Notes: generated by a model not told the origin, from the letters alone. A DNA stretch of 64,000 nt from JBCBJX01 sp038522735 (GCA_038522735.1 JBCBJX010000001.1:1-64000); one strand, 5' to 3'; shown: positions 34,145 through 44,289, counted from the stretch's first letter. Translations and numbers: made by a program.

Positions 34145-34840
34145 TTAGGCGTCTTTGTATTTATAGCCGACGCCGTAGAGGGTTTCGATTGCGTCGAATT
34201 CCTCATCTGACTGACGGAATTTCTTCCGGATGCGCTTGATGTGGCTGTCGATGGTGCGATCGTCCACATAGACCTGGTCGTCATAGGCCGCGTCCATCAG
34301 CTGATCGCGGCTTTTCACGAACCCCGGCCGGCTCGCGAGCGCTTCGAGGATCAAGAACTCGGTCACCGTCAGCGTCACGGCCGCGCCTTTCCAGGTGCAG
34401 TGATGGCGCAGGGGATCGAGGGTGAGATCGCCGCGGCGGATGATCTTTTTTTCTTCGTCCGGGCTCGCGGTCGCGTCGGCGGCGGCGCGACGCAGCACCG
34501 CCTTCACCCGCTCCATGAGAAGGCGCTGGGCGAAGGGTTTCTTGATATAGTCGTCCGCGCCGAGGGTGAGACCGAGCACCTCGTCGATCTCTTCATCTTT
34601 CGACGTGAGGAAGATGAGCGGAACGTTCGAGGACTGACGGAGCTTGCGCAGAAGCTCCATACCGTCGAGCCGCGGCATCTTGATGTCGGAAATCACGAGA
34701 TCAGGCGGCCCGGCGGCGATGGCTTCTAGCGCCGCGACCCCGTCCGGGTACGTGGCGACATCATGGCCTTCGGCCTCCAGCGCCATCTTCACGGAGGTCA
34801 GGATGTTTTCGTCGTCGTCGACCAGGGTGATCGTCGCCAT
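34145..34840 (-). CDS. chvI: Response regulator ChvI-like (OmpR family)
   Basis: This 231-residue regulator has a receiver domain with the acidic pocket LVDDDENI, the phospho-Asp in [13 protein letters not shown] and the lysine in FLTSKDE. It also has a winged-helix DNA-binding domain ending [17 protein letters not shown] ... YGVGYKY. The ATG at 34840 ([11 protein letters not shown]) excludes an upstream extension that overlaps the pterin dehydratase gene. It is the first gene of the ChvI-ChvG-HprK-EIIA-HPr operon. Confidence 0.94.
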   Translation of the reverse strand: MATITLVDDDENILTSVKMALEAEGHDVATYPDGVAALEAIAAGPPDLVISDIKMPRLDGMELLRKLRQSSNVPLIFLTSKDEEIDEVLGLTLGADDYIKKPFAQRLLMERVKAVLRRAAADATASPDEEKKIIRRGDLTLDPLRHHCTWKGAAVTLTVTEFLILEALASRPGFVKSRDQLMDAAYDDQVYVDDRTIDSHIKRIRKKFRQSDEEFDAIETLYGVGYKYKDA

Positions 34841-34862
34841 CTGTTGGTCTCCCGTTCCGGCC

Positions 34863-35153
34863 CTAGCCGGCCGCCTTTTCAATGAACTCCGCAAGCTGAA
34901 CGTCGCGCTTCGACAAGCCGCCTGCGTCATGGGTGGTGAGGGTGATTTCAACCCGGTTGTAGACGTTGAACCATTCCGGATGGTGGTCGAGCTTGTCCGC
35001 CATGATGGCGATCCGGGTCATGAACCCGAAGGCCTCGTTGAAGTCGGCGAACTGAAACGTCTTCGCCGCCGCGTCCTTCCCCTCGACAGGCGTCCAGCCC
35101 TTGAAGCGCTTGAAGAAGTCCGCGCGGGCGGCGTCGTTCAGTCGGTCCGGCAT
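34863..35153 (-). CDS. phhB: 4a-hydroxytetrahydrobiopterin dehydratase
   Basis: This 96-residue pterin carbinolamine dehydratase (PCD/DCoH) recycles the cofactor after aromatic amino-acid hydroxylation. The typical features are FKFADF-like [15 protein letters not shown], the active-site [14 protein letters not shown] and a C-terminal LAEFIEK. The ATG at 35153 (MPDRLND) gives normal family length. No phenylalanine hydroxylase is in the window, so it may act on another pterin or molybdopterin pathway. It precedes chvI by 22 bases on the same strand. Confidence 0.92.
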   Translation of the reverse strand: MPDRLNDAARADFFKRFKGWTPVEGKDAAAKTFQFADFNEAFGFMTRIAIMADKLDHHPEWFNVYNRVEITLTTHDAGGLSKRDVQLAEFIEKAAG

Positions 35154-35326
35154 CGATCGTCTCCCAAATCGTCGGCGAGCGCCGGGCTTACCATCGCCGC
35201 GCCCGGGACGGCTATAGGCGGGCGGGAGGGCGCTCGCAGGGCGAAAGGCGGGCGATGGGCGCCGGTTCGAGGCGCGAAGGCGGCGCAATCTGGGCGCGGC
35301 GCCGGTTTCGCGGCAGAGTGCGGGCG

Positions 35327-35743
35327 ATGACGAACGCAGCCGATACTCTTCACTGGTCCTCGCTCGCAGCGCCCGACGCGGAGGCCTTCGCGGCCCTCGC
35401 CGAACGCGCGTTCGAGGGGCTGCCGGAAAGCTTCCGCGCCCGCTGCGGCGACATTGTCGTGCGGGTCGAGGAGTTCCCGGACGACGAGATCGCCGAGGAC
35501 ATGGGACTTGAAAGCCCGTTCGACCTCCTCGGCCTCTACCAGGGCGTCGATCGCATCGCCCGCGGGGTGGAGCCGGCGGCCCCGAGCTTCGTCTTTCTCT
35601 ACCGCCGACCGATCCTCGACGTCTGGGCGGAAGGCGAGGAGACCCTCGGCCATCTCGTCACCCACGTTCTGATCCACGAGATCGGCCACCATTTCGGCCT
35701 TTCCGACGCCGACATGCACGCAATAGAAGAGGCGGCGGGATAG
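35327..35743 (+). CDS. Minimal zincin metallopeptidase family protein
   Basis: This 138-residue protein carries the zincin motif [11 protein letters not shown] near its end, with [11 protein letters not shown] and FLYRRPILD upstream. That is the pattern of the small possibly acetyl-transferring metallopeptidase/DUF1025-type family. The extended HExxHxxGxxD motif suggests a third Asp or His ligand. Function is unknown even in the family. It is divergent from phhB and precedes the GT8-GT4 gene by 63 bases. Confidence 0.8.
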   Translation: MTNAADTLHWSSLAAPDAEAFAALAERAFEGLPESFRARCGDIVVRVEEFPDDEIAEDMGLESPFDLLGLYQGVDRIARGVEPAAPSFVFLYRRPILDVWAEGEETLGHLVTHVLIHEIGHHFGLSDADMHAIEEAAG

Positions 35744-35806
35744 CCCCTCGCCTTTTTGCGCGGATTGGGCGAGGGACGGGCTTTCGCCGAACCGACCCCG
35801 CCGCCC

Positions 35807-38335
35807 ATGACGCTTCCGACCTATTTCTCGATCTGCTCGCGCAATTATCTCGCCTACGCCCGCACCCTTTTCCGGTCGCTCGCGGCGGCGGAGCCGAACG
35901 CGCGGCGCGTCCTCTTCCTCGCCGACGCGCCGGACGGGATCGACGCGGCCGCGGAGCCCTTCGAAGTCGTTGCGGCGCAGGACGTTGCGATCCCCGATTT
36001 CGAGGACATGGCGTTCCGCTACACGGTGATGGAGTTCAACACGGCCATCAAACCCTTCTGTATCAAGCGTCTATGGGCGGAGGGCGCGGAGCGGGTCGTC
36101 TATCTCGACCCGGACATTCAGGTGTTCGCTCCCCTGACGCCGGTCCGCGAAGCGTTCGACGCCGGCGCGGATCTCGCCCTGACGCCCCACACCATGCAGC
36201 CGCTTGCGGACGGGAAGCAGCCGGACGACCGGGCGATCTTGCAGTCGGGCGTCTACAATCTCGGTTTCGGCGCCTTCCGGAACGTTGGCGAGACGCGCGT
36301 GCTTGTCGATTGGTGGGCGGAGCGCTTGCGCACGGACTGCCGCGTCGATCTCGAAGAGGGCCTCTTCGTCGATCAGCGCTTCATGGATATGGGACCCGCC
36401 TTCGTGCGCAAGACGGCGGTCCTCCGCCATCCGGGCCTCAACGTCGCCTACTGGAACCTCGCCTCGCGGCAAGTGACGCGCGACGGCGACGGATGGGCGG
36501 TCGACGGCAAGCCGCTGATTTTCTTCCACTTTTCAGGCGTCGTGCCGGGAGACAGGTCGGTTTTCTCCAAGCACCAGAACCGCTTTTCCGCCACTGATCT
36601 CGGCGAGGCGCGGGCGCTGCTCGACGGGTATCTGGAAAGCCTCGATCGCGAAGGGCGCGCCGGGTGGTCGAAGACGCCCTACGCTTACGGAACGTTTTCC
36701 GACGGGCGGCCGATCCCGGAAAGCGTCCGACGGGTCTATCGCCGGCTCCATCCGGAGCCGCAATCGGACCGCCCGCCTTTTGATCCGGACTGGGCGCTTT
36801 ACAACCGCCTGGCGACGGACGCTCCCGGCTTCGGGCAGGCGGCGGCCGTGACGGAGCTGATGTACGATGTCTGGCGATCAAGGCCGGACCTTCAGCCCTC
36901 CTTTCCGCTGACGGACGTCGGGGGACGCCAGTCTTTCGCGAGCTGGTTCCTCCGCCACGGGCTCTCGGAGCTTGGCCTTCCCGACGAGGCGGCGCCCGGC
37001 GCGGTACGCGGCGCGGCGGCGAAGGCGGCGGGCGGCGTCTCGGGAGCGGCGAGCCGGGCGATCCTGCAGCGAACGGATCTTCTGCGCCCGCTCTATCGCA
37101 ATCTGCCGGTTCCCTTACGCCAGCGCGTGCGGCGCATGCTGCTGACGCGCGGCTACAGCTCGGGCGCGGCGGAGGCGGCGGAGCGGGTCCACAACGCCTC
37201 GCTCGAGCCCGGCGTCGCGCTGATCGGCTACCTCAAGACCGAGAGCGGGGTCGGCGAGGGCGCGCGGCGCGCTTATCGCGCGCTGAAATCGGCCGGGGTC
37301 GATGTGGAGGCCGTGGCGGTCGGGACGGGCGGAACGTTCCCGGACGCTGTCGAGGAAACGCCGCTCGTCGCCGCCTCGTCGAAGCGGATCAATCTCTTTC
37401 ATATGAACGCCGATCAGATGGCGATCCTCGATCAGCTGGTCCCGCCGACCCAGACCCGCGGCCGCTATGCGATCGGCTACTGGGCGTGGGAGCTTTCGGA
37501 GTTGCCGGCGGCGTGGTCCGGCGCCTTCGCCCATGTCGATGAGATCTGGTGCCCGAGCGCCTTCACCGCCGACGCCGTCCGCAAGCGGACGACAAAGCCC
37601 GTCACCGTCATGCCGCACGCGGTCGAGACGCCGCCGCGCTCGGCGTTGACGCGCGCCGATTTCGGGTTGCCGGACGGCCCCTTCTGCGTCCTGACCGCCT
37701 TTGATCTCAACTCCTATCCCAAACGGAAAAACCCGGATGGCGCGATCGCCGCGTTCCGCGAGGCGTTTCCCGATCAGAAGGACGTGCGCCTGGTCCTGAA
37801 GCTGCACGGTGGGGCTCATGAGCGAGAGACGCGCGCCGCCCTCGCCGCCGCCACTGCCGAGGACGCGCGCATACGGATCGAGGACCGGCTTCTGTCGCGC
37901 GAGGATTACGGCGCCCTTCAGTCCGTATGCGATGCGTACCTGTCCCTGCACCGATCCGAAGGCTTCGGCCTCAACCTCGCCGAATGCATGGCGCTCGGAA
38001 AGCCCGTCGTCGCCACCGGCTACTCCGGCAACATTGACTTTATGAATGAGGAAAACGCGCTGCTCGTGCCGTACGACCTCACGCCGCTTGGCCGGGACGA
38101 CTATCCCTTTGCGGAGGGGCAGGTCTGGGCGGAGCCGGACGTCGGTGGGGCTGCGCGCGCGCTGCGAACACTGCGAGAGGACCACAGCGCGCGCGCCCGG
38201 ATCGGCGCAGCAGCGAAAAACCGGATCAATCAGATGCTCGCGCCGGCGCGGATCGGCTCAGCGATTGCGTCGCGGATCGCCGAGATCGAGGACCGCGTCT
38301 ACGCGCCCCAGTCGTCCGGCGGGTCGAGGTCGTAG
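35807..38335 (+). CDS. Two-module glycosyltransferase (GT8-like + GT4)
   Basis: This 842-residue fusion starts with a GT-A domain of GT8 type (residues about 1-300): the nucleotide/metal motif is YLDPDIQVF, with LQSGVYNLGFGAFRN and FFHFSGVVPGD. A middle linker follows to about 450, then a GT4 domain (about 470-835) with GYWAWELSELP, LHRSEGFGLNLAECMALGKPVVATGYSGN. A single chain could therefore add two sugars. The ATG at 35807 is chosen over a start at 35756. It opens the surface-polysaccharide locus; its 3' end overlaps the convergent sulfotransferase by 37 bases. Confidence 0.85.
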   Translation: MTLPTYFSICSRNYLAYARTLFRSLAAAEPNARRVLFLADAPDGIDAAAEPFEVVAAQDVAIPDFEDMAFRYTVMEFNTAIKPFCIKRLWAEGAERVVYLDPDIQVFAPLTPVREAFDAGADLALTPHTMQPLADGKQPDDRAILQSGVYNLGFGAFRNVGETRVLVDWWAERLRTDCRVDLEEGLFVDQRFMDMGPAFVRKTAVLRHPGLNVAYWNLASRQVTRDGDGWAVDGKPLIFFHFSGVVPGDRSVFSKHQNRFSATDLGEARALLDGYLESLDREGRAGWSKTPYAYGTFSDGRPIPESVRRVYRRLHPEPQSDRPPFDPDWALYNRLATDAPGFGQAAAVTELMYDVWRSRPDLQPSFPLTDVGGRQSFASWFLRHGLSELGLPDEAAPGAVRGAAAKAAGGVSGAASRAILQRTDLLRPLYRNLPVPLRQRVRRMLLTRGYSSGAAEAAERVHNASLEPGVALIGYLKTESGVGEGARRAYRALKSAGVDVEAVAVGTGGTFPDAVEETPLVAASSKRINLFHMNADQMAILDQLVPPTQTRGRYAIGYWAWELSELPAAWSGAFAHVDEIWCPSAFTADAVRKRTTKPVTVMPHAVETPPRSALTRADFGLPDGPFCVLTAFDLNSYPKRKNPDGAIAAFREAFPDQKDVRLVLKLHGGAHERETRAALAAATAEDARIRIEDRLLSREDYGALQSVCDAYLSLHRSEGFGLNLAECMALGKPVVATGYSGNIDFMNEENALLVPYDLTPLGRDDYPFAEGQVWAEPDVGGAARALRTLREDHSARARIGAAAKNRINQMLAPARIGSAIASRIAEIEDRVYAPQSSGGSRS

Positions 38336-38991
38336 CCGAAGGCGTCGAAGTCCGGCGCGTATCGCTCGCGGATGCGTTCGATCGAGGTCTCGGAGAGAGC
38401 CGGACCGGCCTTCTTCGGTTTTGCAGAAACGTTTTTCTTCTCGGTCCGGAGCTTTACGCGATCGTGTTCGTTGACGCCGATGAGGTCGACGACCTTGTCC
38501 AGATCGGCCTCGTAAGTCTCGACCTTTCCGACAAAATCGACAGCGAGCTCAAGCGATTCATGACGGCGTCGAACCCAAAAGAACTGGGGCTGCAACATGC
38601 GGTCCGGCCCGGGGCGCGACCAGTCCTCAGAGCTGACGAATTCGTCGAAGGTCTCGTACGCCTCCATGAAGGCGTATCCCTTTTTCTCGTGCTGCTTCAG
38701 GTAAGCGTAAGTCGAGAGCGTGCGCGAGTAGGGGTTCCGCACGAAAGAGAACGTAAAATAGCGCTTCCAGACCTGCTGGCCGACGACGCCGCGGATCTCC
38801 GACGCGAAGGAGTGCTTCGCGAGGCCGAAGCGCGGCCCCATGATCGCATGCAGTTTCTCCCCGTACGCTGTGGAGCCCAGCTCTAAATCCGCATACGTGG
38901 TGAGGTGCGACAGAGTGTGGGTCGTCGACGTTCCCGCGCATTTCGGGATATGGACGAAAATGAACTGGTACGTGTTGTTGACGATGCACAT
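38299..38991 (-). CDS. Carbohydrate sulfotransferase (sulfotransferase family 2)
   Basis: This 230-residue protein has both PAPS signatures: the 5'-phosphosulfate loop FVHIPKCAGTS (residues about 13-23) and the 3'-phosphate motif FSFVRNPYSRTLSTYAYL (about 83-100). They match the HNK-1-like/Sulfotransfer_2 family that sulfates glycans. No signal peptide is seen, so it should act in the cytoplasm on lipid-linked or nucleotide-linked sugars before export. The ATG at 38991 (MCIVNNTYQF) starts just before the first motif; the frame continues to 41247 only as a shadow. It lies between two giant glycosyltransferase genes on the opposite strand. Confidence 0.9.
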   Translation of the reverse strand: MCIVNNTYQFIFVHIPKCAGTSTTHTLSHLTTYADLELGSTAYGEKLHAIMGPRFGLAKHSFASEIRGVVGQQVWKRYFTFSFVRNPYSRTLSTYAYLKQHEKKGYAFMEAYETFDEFVSSEDWSRPGPDRMLQPQFFWVRRRHESLELAVDFVGKVETYEADLDKVVDLIGVNEHDRVKLRTEKKNVSAKPKKAGPALSETSIERIRERYAPDFDAFGYDLDPPDDWGA

Positions 38992-39126
38992 GAACTGATG
39001 GCCGACCGTAAGGAAACGTATCTGAAGTGGATCGGCGCGCGCCGTCTCGGGCTCCGTGATCCGCTGAGCCTGTTTGAAAATCAAGGGCGCGCCACCCCGA
39101 GGGCGCCCGAGGAGCCCCCCGCCCCG

Positions 39127-42087
39127 ATGACCCAGAACGCGCCAGACGATTTCGACGCGGCCCCCGTCCTCCGCCGCGCGACGGGCTTCGATCCCAAATG
39201 GTTCCGCGCACGATACGGCGCCCGCGCCGCCTTGCCGAAGGGCGACGACCAGGCGCTGGAGGCGGCGTTTTTCGACGGTCTTGAACAGCAGGGCTGGTCG
39301 CCCAACCCGCTGATCGACTTTCGCGCCCGTCCGCCGGCCGCTCGCGACCGGACGAGCCTCGCCGACGCCGCGCGCACCGTCCTGACCGGCTCGGCGAGAC
39401 CGCACTGGCTGTTCGACCGCGACTTTTATCTGACGAACAACGCCGACGTCGCGGCGGCGGTGGAGGCGGGAAGCCTCGCCGCCTACCGGCATTTTCTCGC
39501 CAACGGCGCCGCCGAGGGCCGCCGGCCGCATCCGCTTTATTGTCCGCCCACGGCGGCGGCGCTCGCCGAAGACGGCGAAAACCCGTTCGAGGCGTTCGTG
39601 TCGCGCGGCGATCTTGCTGGAGAAACCGCGTCGCCGCTGTTCGACCCGAACTACTACGCGACCGTGAACCCGGACGCCGCCGTCGCCGTGCGCGAGGGAC
39701 GCTTTTCCTCGCTTTTTCACCATTTCTGCAGCGTCGGGATCGCGGAAGACCGGCCCTTCTCGCCACACTTCGATCGCCAATTTTATACGGACGAAAATCC
39801 GGACTCGAAAAAAGCCGTGAAGGCGGGCGAGGCGCCCTCCGTCGACTGGCACTATCTCTATGTCGGCCGGACGAAATGGCGGGCGCCGAACCCCTATTTT
39901 GATATGGATTATTACTGCAAGGAGAACCAGTGGATCGGCGAGGACATGGCGCGCCTCGGCGTGTCCGACCCGTTCGAACACTATCTCGCCGTCGGACAGG
40001 CCATGGGGCTGAAGCCCGCCCGGCCGCTCTATACGCGCTCGACGTCCCTGAAAGACGGCAAGGCCTGGTTCGAACGCGCTGCGAAACTCGACCTGCAGCG
40101 CGCCCTCGACGGCGTCGAGCGCTTCGATTTTCCGGTCTCTGACGCGCCCGCGCTCTCCATCATCGTACCCGTCTGCGGAGAGGCGCATTTTACCTATGCA
40201 TTCCTGAAGCAGGCCCACGCCGCGGCGCATTATTGCAAGTCGGCGGAGGACCTCGAGATTGAGGTGATCGTCGTCGACAACGGCAGCGCCGACGAGACGC
40301 TTCGGCTCGACGAGGTCGTCAGCGGCGTGCGGATCGAACGGTTCGACAAACCCCTCGGCTTTCCGAAGGCGGTGAACGCCGGCGCCAACATCGCGCGCGG
40401 CGACGTTCTCCTCATCGCCAACAACGACGTACGTTTCCCGCCCCAGTCGGTCGCGGCCGGCTTCAAAAAGCTCAAGGGATCGCCTGATATCGGCTTCCTC
40501 GGCGGGCTGATCGTCCTGCCGAACGGCGAGGTGCAGGAGGCAGGCTCCCTCGTCTTCCGGGACGGGTCGGCCGCCGGCTTCGGGCGCGGCATGAACCCGC
40601 TGCACGGCGTCTTTCGCTGGGAGCGGACGGTCGACTATTGCTCCGCCTGCTTCGCGTTCGCTCTCAAAGACGCGTTCGACGGCCTCGGCGGCTTCGACGA
40701 GGCGTTCTCGCCCGGTTACTATGAAGAGACCGCGTTTTGCATGCGTCTTTCGGAGCTCGGGCTGCGGGCCGCCTTCGCGCCGGAGGTTCTTGTCGAGCAC
40801 TTCGAATACGGAAGCTATTCCTCCGGCAAACCGCCGGCGACGTCCCTCGCCCTCATGGGCCGCAATCGCGCGACGTTCGCAGCCCAGGCCGGCGCGACGC
40901 TCAATGGGAAACCGGCGGCCGGCCCGACATCGAAGCGCGTCGCCGCATCGGGCCCGTCCCCCTACAAGGGACGCATCCTGATGATCGAGGATCAGGCGCC
41001 GGATCCCGCCCTCGGCGCGGGCTTCGCGCGCTCGGCGGACATTGTCCGCTACGCAGCGGAGCTCGGCTGGCAGACGGACGTCTACGCCCTTTACGCGGCG
41101 CCCTGGCGGTTCGCCGGCCGGCGGCCGGAGCCCCGCATCGCGGACGGCGTCGATCTCGTCGCCGGCTGGCATTCGAAACTGACGGCTCCGGAATATGTCG
41201 AGGCCAATATCGACGCCTACGACGCCGTCTGGATCTGCCGTACGCACAACATGCAGCGCTTCGGCGCCCGCATCCGCAACGCCGCCGCGAAGGCGCGCAT
41301 CCCCGTCGTCGGGGACACGGAGGCCCTCGCATTCCTGCGATCAATGGACGAACCGCCCGCCAGCGTGACGCCGGACATCGTGCAACGCCTGCGCGACGAG
41401 ATCGGCGGCGCGACGGACGCGGACGTCTGGCTCGCCGTCAACGCTCTGGAGGCGGAGATCCTGCAGGCGGCGGGCTGCGGCCCGGCCGAGATCGTCGGCC
41501 ACGCGACGGAGCCCCGCGCGCTCTGGACGCCGGACGACAAGAACCGGCTCCTGTTCGTCGGCGCGCTCCATGACGCCGTGAGCCCCAATTTCGAAAGCCT
41601 CGACTGGTTCCTGAAGACCGCCTGGCCGCGCATCCGCAAGCAGCGCCCCGCGGCGACTTTCGACATCGTCGGCTACGCGGCGGCGGGCGTCGCGGAAAAG
41701 CTCGCCGACCATGAGGGCGTTTCGGTCCGCGGCGCGGTCGACGATCTCGACGCACACTTCGCCCGAGCCGATATTTTCGTCGCGCCGACCCGAATCGCCG
41801 CCGGGGCGCCGCACAAGGTCCACACGGCCATGGCCGCCGGCGCGCCTGTCGTGATGACGCCCATCCTCTTCAATCAGATCCGGGACGCCGAAACGGACGC
41901 CGCCGAGTTCGCCGTCGCAGACCGTGCGGCGGGCCACGCTTTCGCCGATCTCTGCCTCGACCTTCTCGGTTCGAAGACGAAGCGTGAAGCCGTTTCGGCG
42001 GCCCAGACGGCGCTGCACGCGAGAACGGCGGCGCCGGCGGTCTTCCGCGAAGCCCTCGGACGTGTTCTGGAACGGTTGAAAGCCTGA
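39127..42087 (+). CDS. Repeat-containing GT2-GT4 glycosyltransferase
   Basis: This is a 986-residue protein. Residues about 96-301 hold four tandem repeats of about 43 residues with the pattern F-D-x-x-(F/Y)-Y-x-x-x-N-x-D ... H-(Y/F)-x-x-x-G, for example FDPNYYATVNPDAAVAVREG; a partial copy sits near 21. A GT2 domain follows from 340 (SIIVPVCGEAHF, VIVVDNGSADET, ANNDVRF) and a GT4-like domain from about 645 (LLFVGALHDAVSPN). The repeats occur in other large polysaccharide enzymes and probably mediate binding. The ATG at 39127 is preferred; the frame is open from 38905 over the sulfotransferase start. Confidence 0.85.
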   Translation: MTQNAPDDFDAAPVLRRATGFDPKWFRARYGARAALPKGDDQALEAAFFDGLEQQGWSPNPLIDFRARPPAARDRTSLADAARTVLTGSARPHWLFDRDFYLTNNADVAAAVEAGSLAAYRHFLANGAAEGRRPHPLYCPPTAAALAEDGENPFEAFVSRGDLAGETASPLFDPNYYATVNPDAAVAVREGRFSSLFHHFCSVGIAEDRPFSPHFDRQFYTDENPDSKKAVKAGEAPSVDWHYLYVGRTKWRAPNPYFDMDYYCKENQWIGEDMARLGVSDPFEHYLAVGQAMGLKPARPLYTRSTSLKDGKAWFERAAKLDLQRALDGVERFDFPVSDAPALSIIVPVCGEAHFTYAFLKQAHAAAHYCKSAEDLEIEVIVVDNGSADETLRLDEVVSGVRIERFDKPLGFPKAVNAGANIARGDVLLIANNDVRFPPQSVAAGFKKLKGSPDIGFLGGLIVLPNGEVQEAGSLVFRDGSAAGFGRGMNPLHGVFRWERTVDYCSACFAFALKDAFDGLGGFDEAFSPGYYEETAFCMRLSELGLRAAFAPEVLVEHFEYGSYSSGKPPATSLALMGRNRATFAAQAGATLNGKPAAGPTSKRVAASGPSPYKGRILMIEDQAPDPALGAGFARSADIVRYAAELGWQTDVYALYAAPWRFAGRRPEPRIADGVDLVAGWHSKLTAPEYVEANIDAYDAVWICRTHNMQRFGARIRNAAAKARIPVVGDTEALAFLRSMDEPPASVTPDIVQRLRDEIGGATDADVWLAVNALEAEILQAAGCGPAEIVGHATEPRALWTPDDKNRLLFVGALHDAVSPNFESLDWFLKTAWPRIRKQRPAATFDIVGYAAAGVAEKLADHEGVSVRGAVDDLDAHFARADIFVAPTRIAAGAPHKVHTAMAAGAPVVMTPILFNQIRDAETDAAEFAVADRAAGHAFADLCLDLLGSKTKREAVSAAQTALHARTAAPAVFREALGRVLERLKA

Positions 42088-42126
42088 TCGTCCCGGAGGC
42101 GATATGTCGACCACAAAACGGCCCGC

Positions 42127-43233
42127 ATGATCGACGCCGCGCGCATCCACCCGGCCGTCATGAGCGGCGGGTCCGGCACCCGGCTCTGGCCGCTTTCGCG
42201 GGCGGAGAAGCCGAAGCAGTTCCACGCCCTCGTCGGCGAGGAAACGATGCTGGACGCGACTCTCGCCCGCCTCGCGCCCTTCGCCCCGCCGCTTCTGATC
42301 GCCGCCGCGGCCCACGAGGCGCATCTCGTCGCGGCTCTGCCGGAGGCTGGCCCCGCGAGCATCGTTCTCGAACCCTTCGGCCGCAACACGGCGGCGGCGG
42401 CGGCCGTGGCGGCGGCGCTCGTCGCCGAAAGGGACGCGGACGGCCTCGTCCTCCTCGCCCCCGCTGACCACCACATCTCCGATCCCGCCTCCTTTCAGCA
42501 GACGGTGCTTTCGGCGGCGGCGGCTGCAGACGACGGCCGGATCGTCACCTTCGGCGTGCGGCCCACCCATCCGGCGACGGGCTACGGGTATATCCGGCGC
42601 GGCGTCGCACTCGACGTCGGCGGCGCGGACGAGGTCGCCGCTTTCGTTGAAAAGCCGAACCGGGACAAAGCGAAAGCCTACCTCCAGGACGGCGCCTACC
42701 TCTGGAACGCCGGCATCTTTCTCTTCCGGGCTCGGACGATGCTCGACGAGCTGAAACGCTGGCGGCCGGACATCCATGGGGGGGCCCTCCGCGCCCTCCA
42801 CGCCGCGCGCCGCGACGGCCCCTTCGTGCGGCTCCCGGAGGCCGAGTTCGCCGACTGCCCGTCGGAGTCCGTCGACTACGCCGTCATGGAGAAGACAGAT
42901 TGCGCGGCGGTTGCGCCTGCAGCCTTTCCGTGGACGGATCTCGGCGCGTGGGACGCTGTTCTGGACATCGCCGACTGCGACGGGAACGGGGTCTCCGCGA
43001 TCGGCGACGTCGTCGCCATCGGCGGGCGGAACGCGCTGTTGCGCTCCGACGGCCCGCTGGTCGCCGCCATCGGCGTCGAGGATATGGTCGTCGTCGCAAC
43101 CGAAGACGCCATCTTCGTCGCGCCGACCTCCCGCGTCCAGGAGGTGAAGGAGGTCGTCTCCATCTTGAAGGAAAAGGGACGGACCGAAGCGGTCAGGTTT
43201 CTTGCACGCGGCGCGGCGGAGGGCGAGGCGTGA
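42127..43233 (+). CDS. manC: Mannose-1-phosphate guanylyltransferase
   Basis: This enzyme makes GDP-mannose from mannose-1-phosphate and GTP. The activation loop is [17 protein letters not shown] (residues about 11-27) and the sugar-binding motif is FVEKPN. Length is 368 residues, so the C-terminal phosphomannose isomerase domain of bifunctional ManC/AlgA is absent; isomerase and phosphomannomutase must be elsewhere. It starts 39 bases after the repeat glycosyltransferase, and its stop overlaps rmlB by GTGA. Confidence 0.92.
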   Translation: MIDAARIHPAVMSGGSGTRLWPLSRAEKPKQFHALVGEETMLDATLARLAPFAPPLLIAAAAHEAHLVAALPEAGPASIVLEPFGRNTAAAAAVAAALVAERDADGLVLLAPADHHISDPASFQQTVLSAAAAADDGRIVTFGVRPTHPATGYGYIRRGVALDVGGADEVAAFVEKPNRDKAKAYLQDGAYLWNAGIFLFRARTMLDELKRWRPDIHGGALRALHAARRDGPFVRLPEAEFADCPSESVDYAVMEKTDCAAVAPAAFPWTDLGAWDAVLDIADCDGNGVSAIGDVVAIGGRNALLRSDGPLVAAIGVEDMVVVATEDAIFVAPTSRVQEVKEVVSILKEKGRTEAVRFLARGAAEGEA

Positions 43234-44285
43234 CGCTGTTCGTCACCGGCGGCGCCGGTTTCATCGGCTCGGCGGTCGTTCGGCGCGCGATCGCTGAAGG
43301 CCGCAAGACCGTGGTTTTCGACGCCCTCGCCTACGCCGCGAACCTCGACAACCTCGCAGCCGTCGCCGACGACTCGAATTACCGCTTCATCAGGGGCGAC
43401 ATCCGCGACGCGGCCTCCGTTCGCGACGCCTTCGCCGAGACCCGGCCGACGGCGATCATGCACCTCGCCGCCGAGAGCCATGTCGATCGCTCCATCGACG
43501 GCCCAGGCGCCTTTATCGAAACCAACGTCGTCGGAACATATGTTCTGCTGCAGGAAACGCGGCGCTATTTCGAAGCGCTTTCTGAAGAAGAGCGCGGAGC
43601 GTTCCGCTTTCACCATATCTCGACGGACGAGGTTTACGGCTCTCTCGGCCCGACCGGAAAATTCCGCGAGGACACGCCCTATCAGCCGAACTCGCCCTAT
43701 TCAGCCTCTAAAGCCTCGTCGGACTTTCTGGTGCGCGCCTGGGGCGAGACCTACGGGCTGCCCGTCGTCACCACCAACTGCTCTAACAATTACGGCCCCT
43801 GTCAGTTCCCGGAAAAACTGATCCCGGTCGTCATCCTGAACGCCCTCGAGGGGAAGCCGATCCCCGTCTACGGCGCCGGAGAAAACGTGCGCGACTGGCT
43901 CTATGTGGAGGACCACGCCGAAGCCCTGCTTCTCGTGCTCGGGAAAGGCCGGCTCGGCGAGACTTACAACATCGGCGGCGACGAAGAGCGGCGCAATGTC
44001 GATCTGGTGCGGACCATCTGCACGATCATGGACGATCTGACGCCTGCCGCAGACGGCAAGCCGTATGCGGACCTCATCACGTTCGTGACCGACCGCCCCG
44101 GCCATGACGCGCGTTACGCGATCGACGCCACGAAGATCAGGCGGGAGCTCGGCTGGTCGCCCGCCATGTCGCTCGACGACGGCCTTCGCCGCACCGTCGC
44201 GTGGTATCTCGAGAATCGCGGCTGGTGGGAGGCGATCCGCCGGCGCGGTTTCTCCGGCGACCGCCTCGGGCTGAAGACGGGCTGA
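43230..44285 (+). CDS. rmlB: dTDP-glucose 4,6-dehydratase
   Basis: RmlB converts dTDP-glucose to dTDP-4-keto-6-deoxyglucose. The 351-residue SDR has [16 protein letters not shown], the signature STDEVYGSL, the catalytic YSASKASSD and [13 protein letters not shown]. The GTG start at 43230 overlaps the manC stop (GTGA), so translation is probably coupled. It is the second gene of manC-rmlB-rmlD-rmlA. Confidence 0.96.
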   Translation: MTLFVTGGAGFIGSAVVRRAIAEGRKTVVFDALAYAANLDNLAAVADDSNYRFIRGDIRDAASVRDAFAETRPTAIMHLAAESHVDRSIDGPGAFIETNVVGTYVLLQETRRYFEALSEEERGAFRFHHISTDEVYGSLGPTGKFREDTPYQPNSPYSASKASSDFLVRAWGETYGLPVVTTNCSNNYGPCQFPEKLIPVVILNALEGKPIPVYGAGENVRDWLYVEDHAEALLLVLGKGRLGETYNIGGDEERRNVDLVRTICTIMDDLTPAADGKPYADLITFVTDRPGHDARYAIDATKIRRELGWSPAMSLDDGLRRTVAWYLENRGWWEAIRRRGFSGDRLGLKTG

Positions 44286-44289
44286 TCCG

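Noticed and set aside
38992..41247. Long minus-strand open frame of 982 codons continuing upstream from the sulfotransferase
   Set aside because: It is antisense to the clearly homologous GT2-GT4 gene. Only the last 230 codons show protein-family motifs; the rest is an Arg/Gly-rich shadow typical of high-GC DNA.
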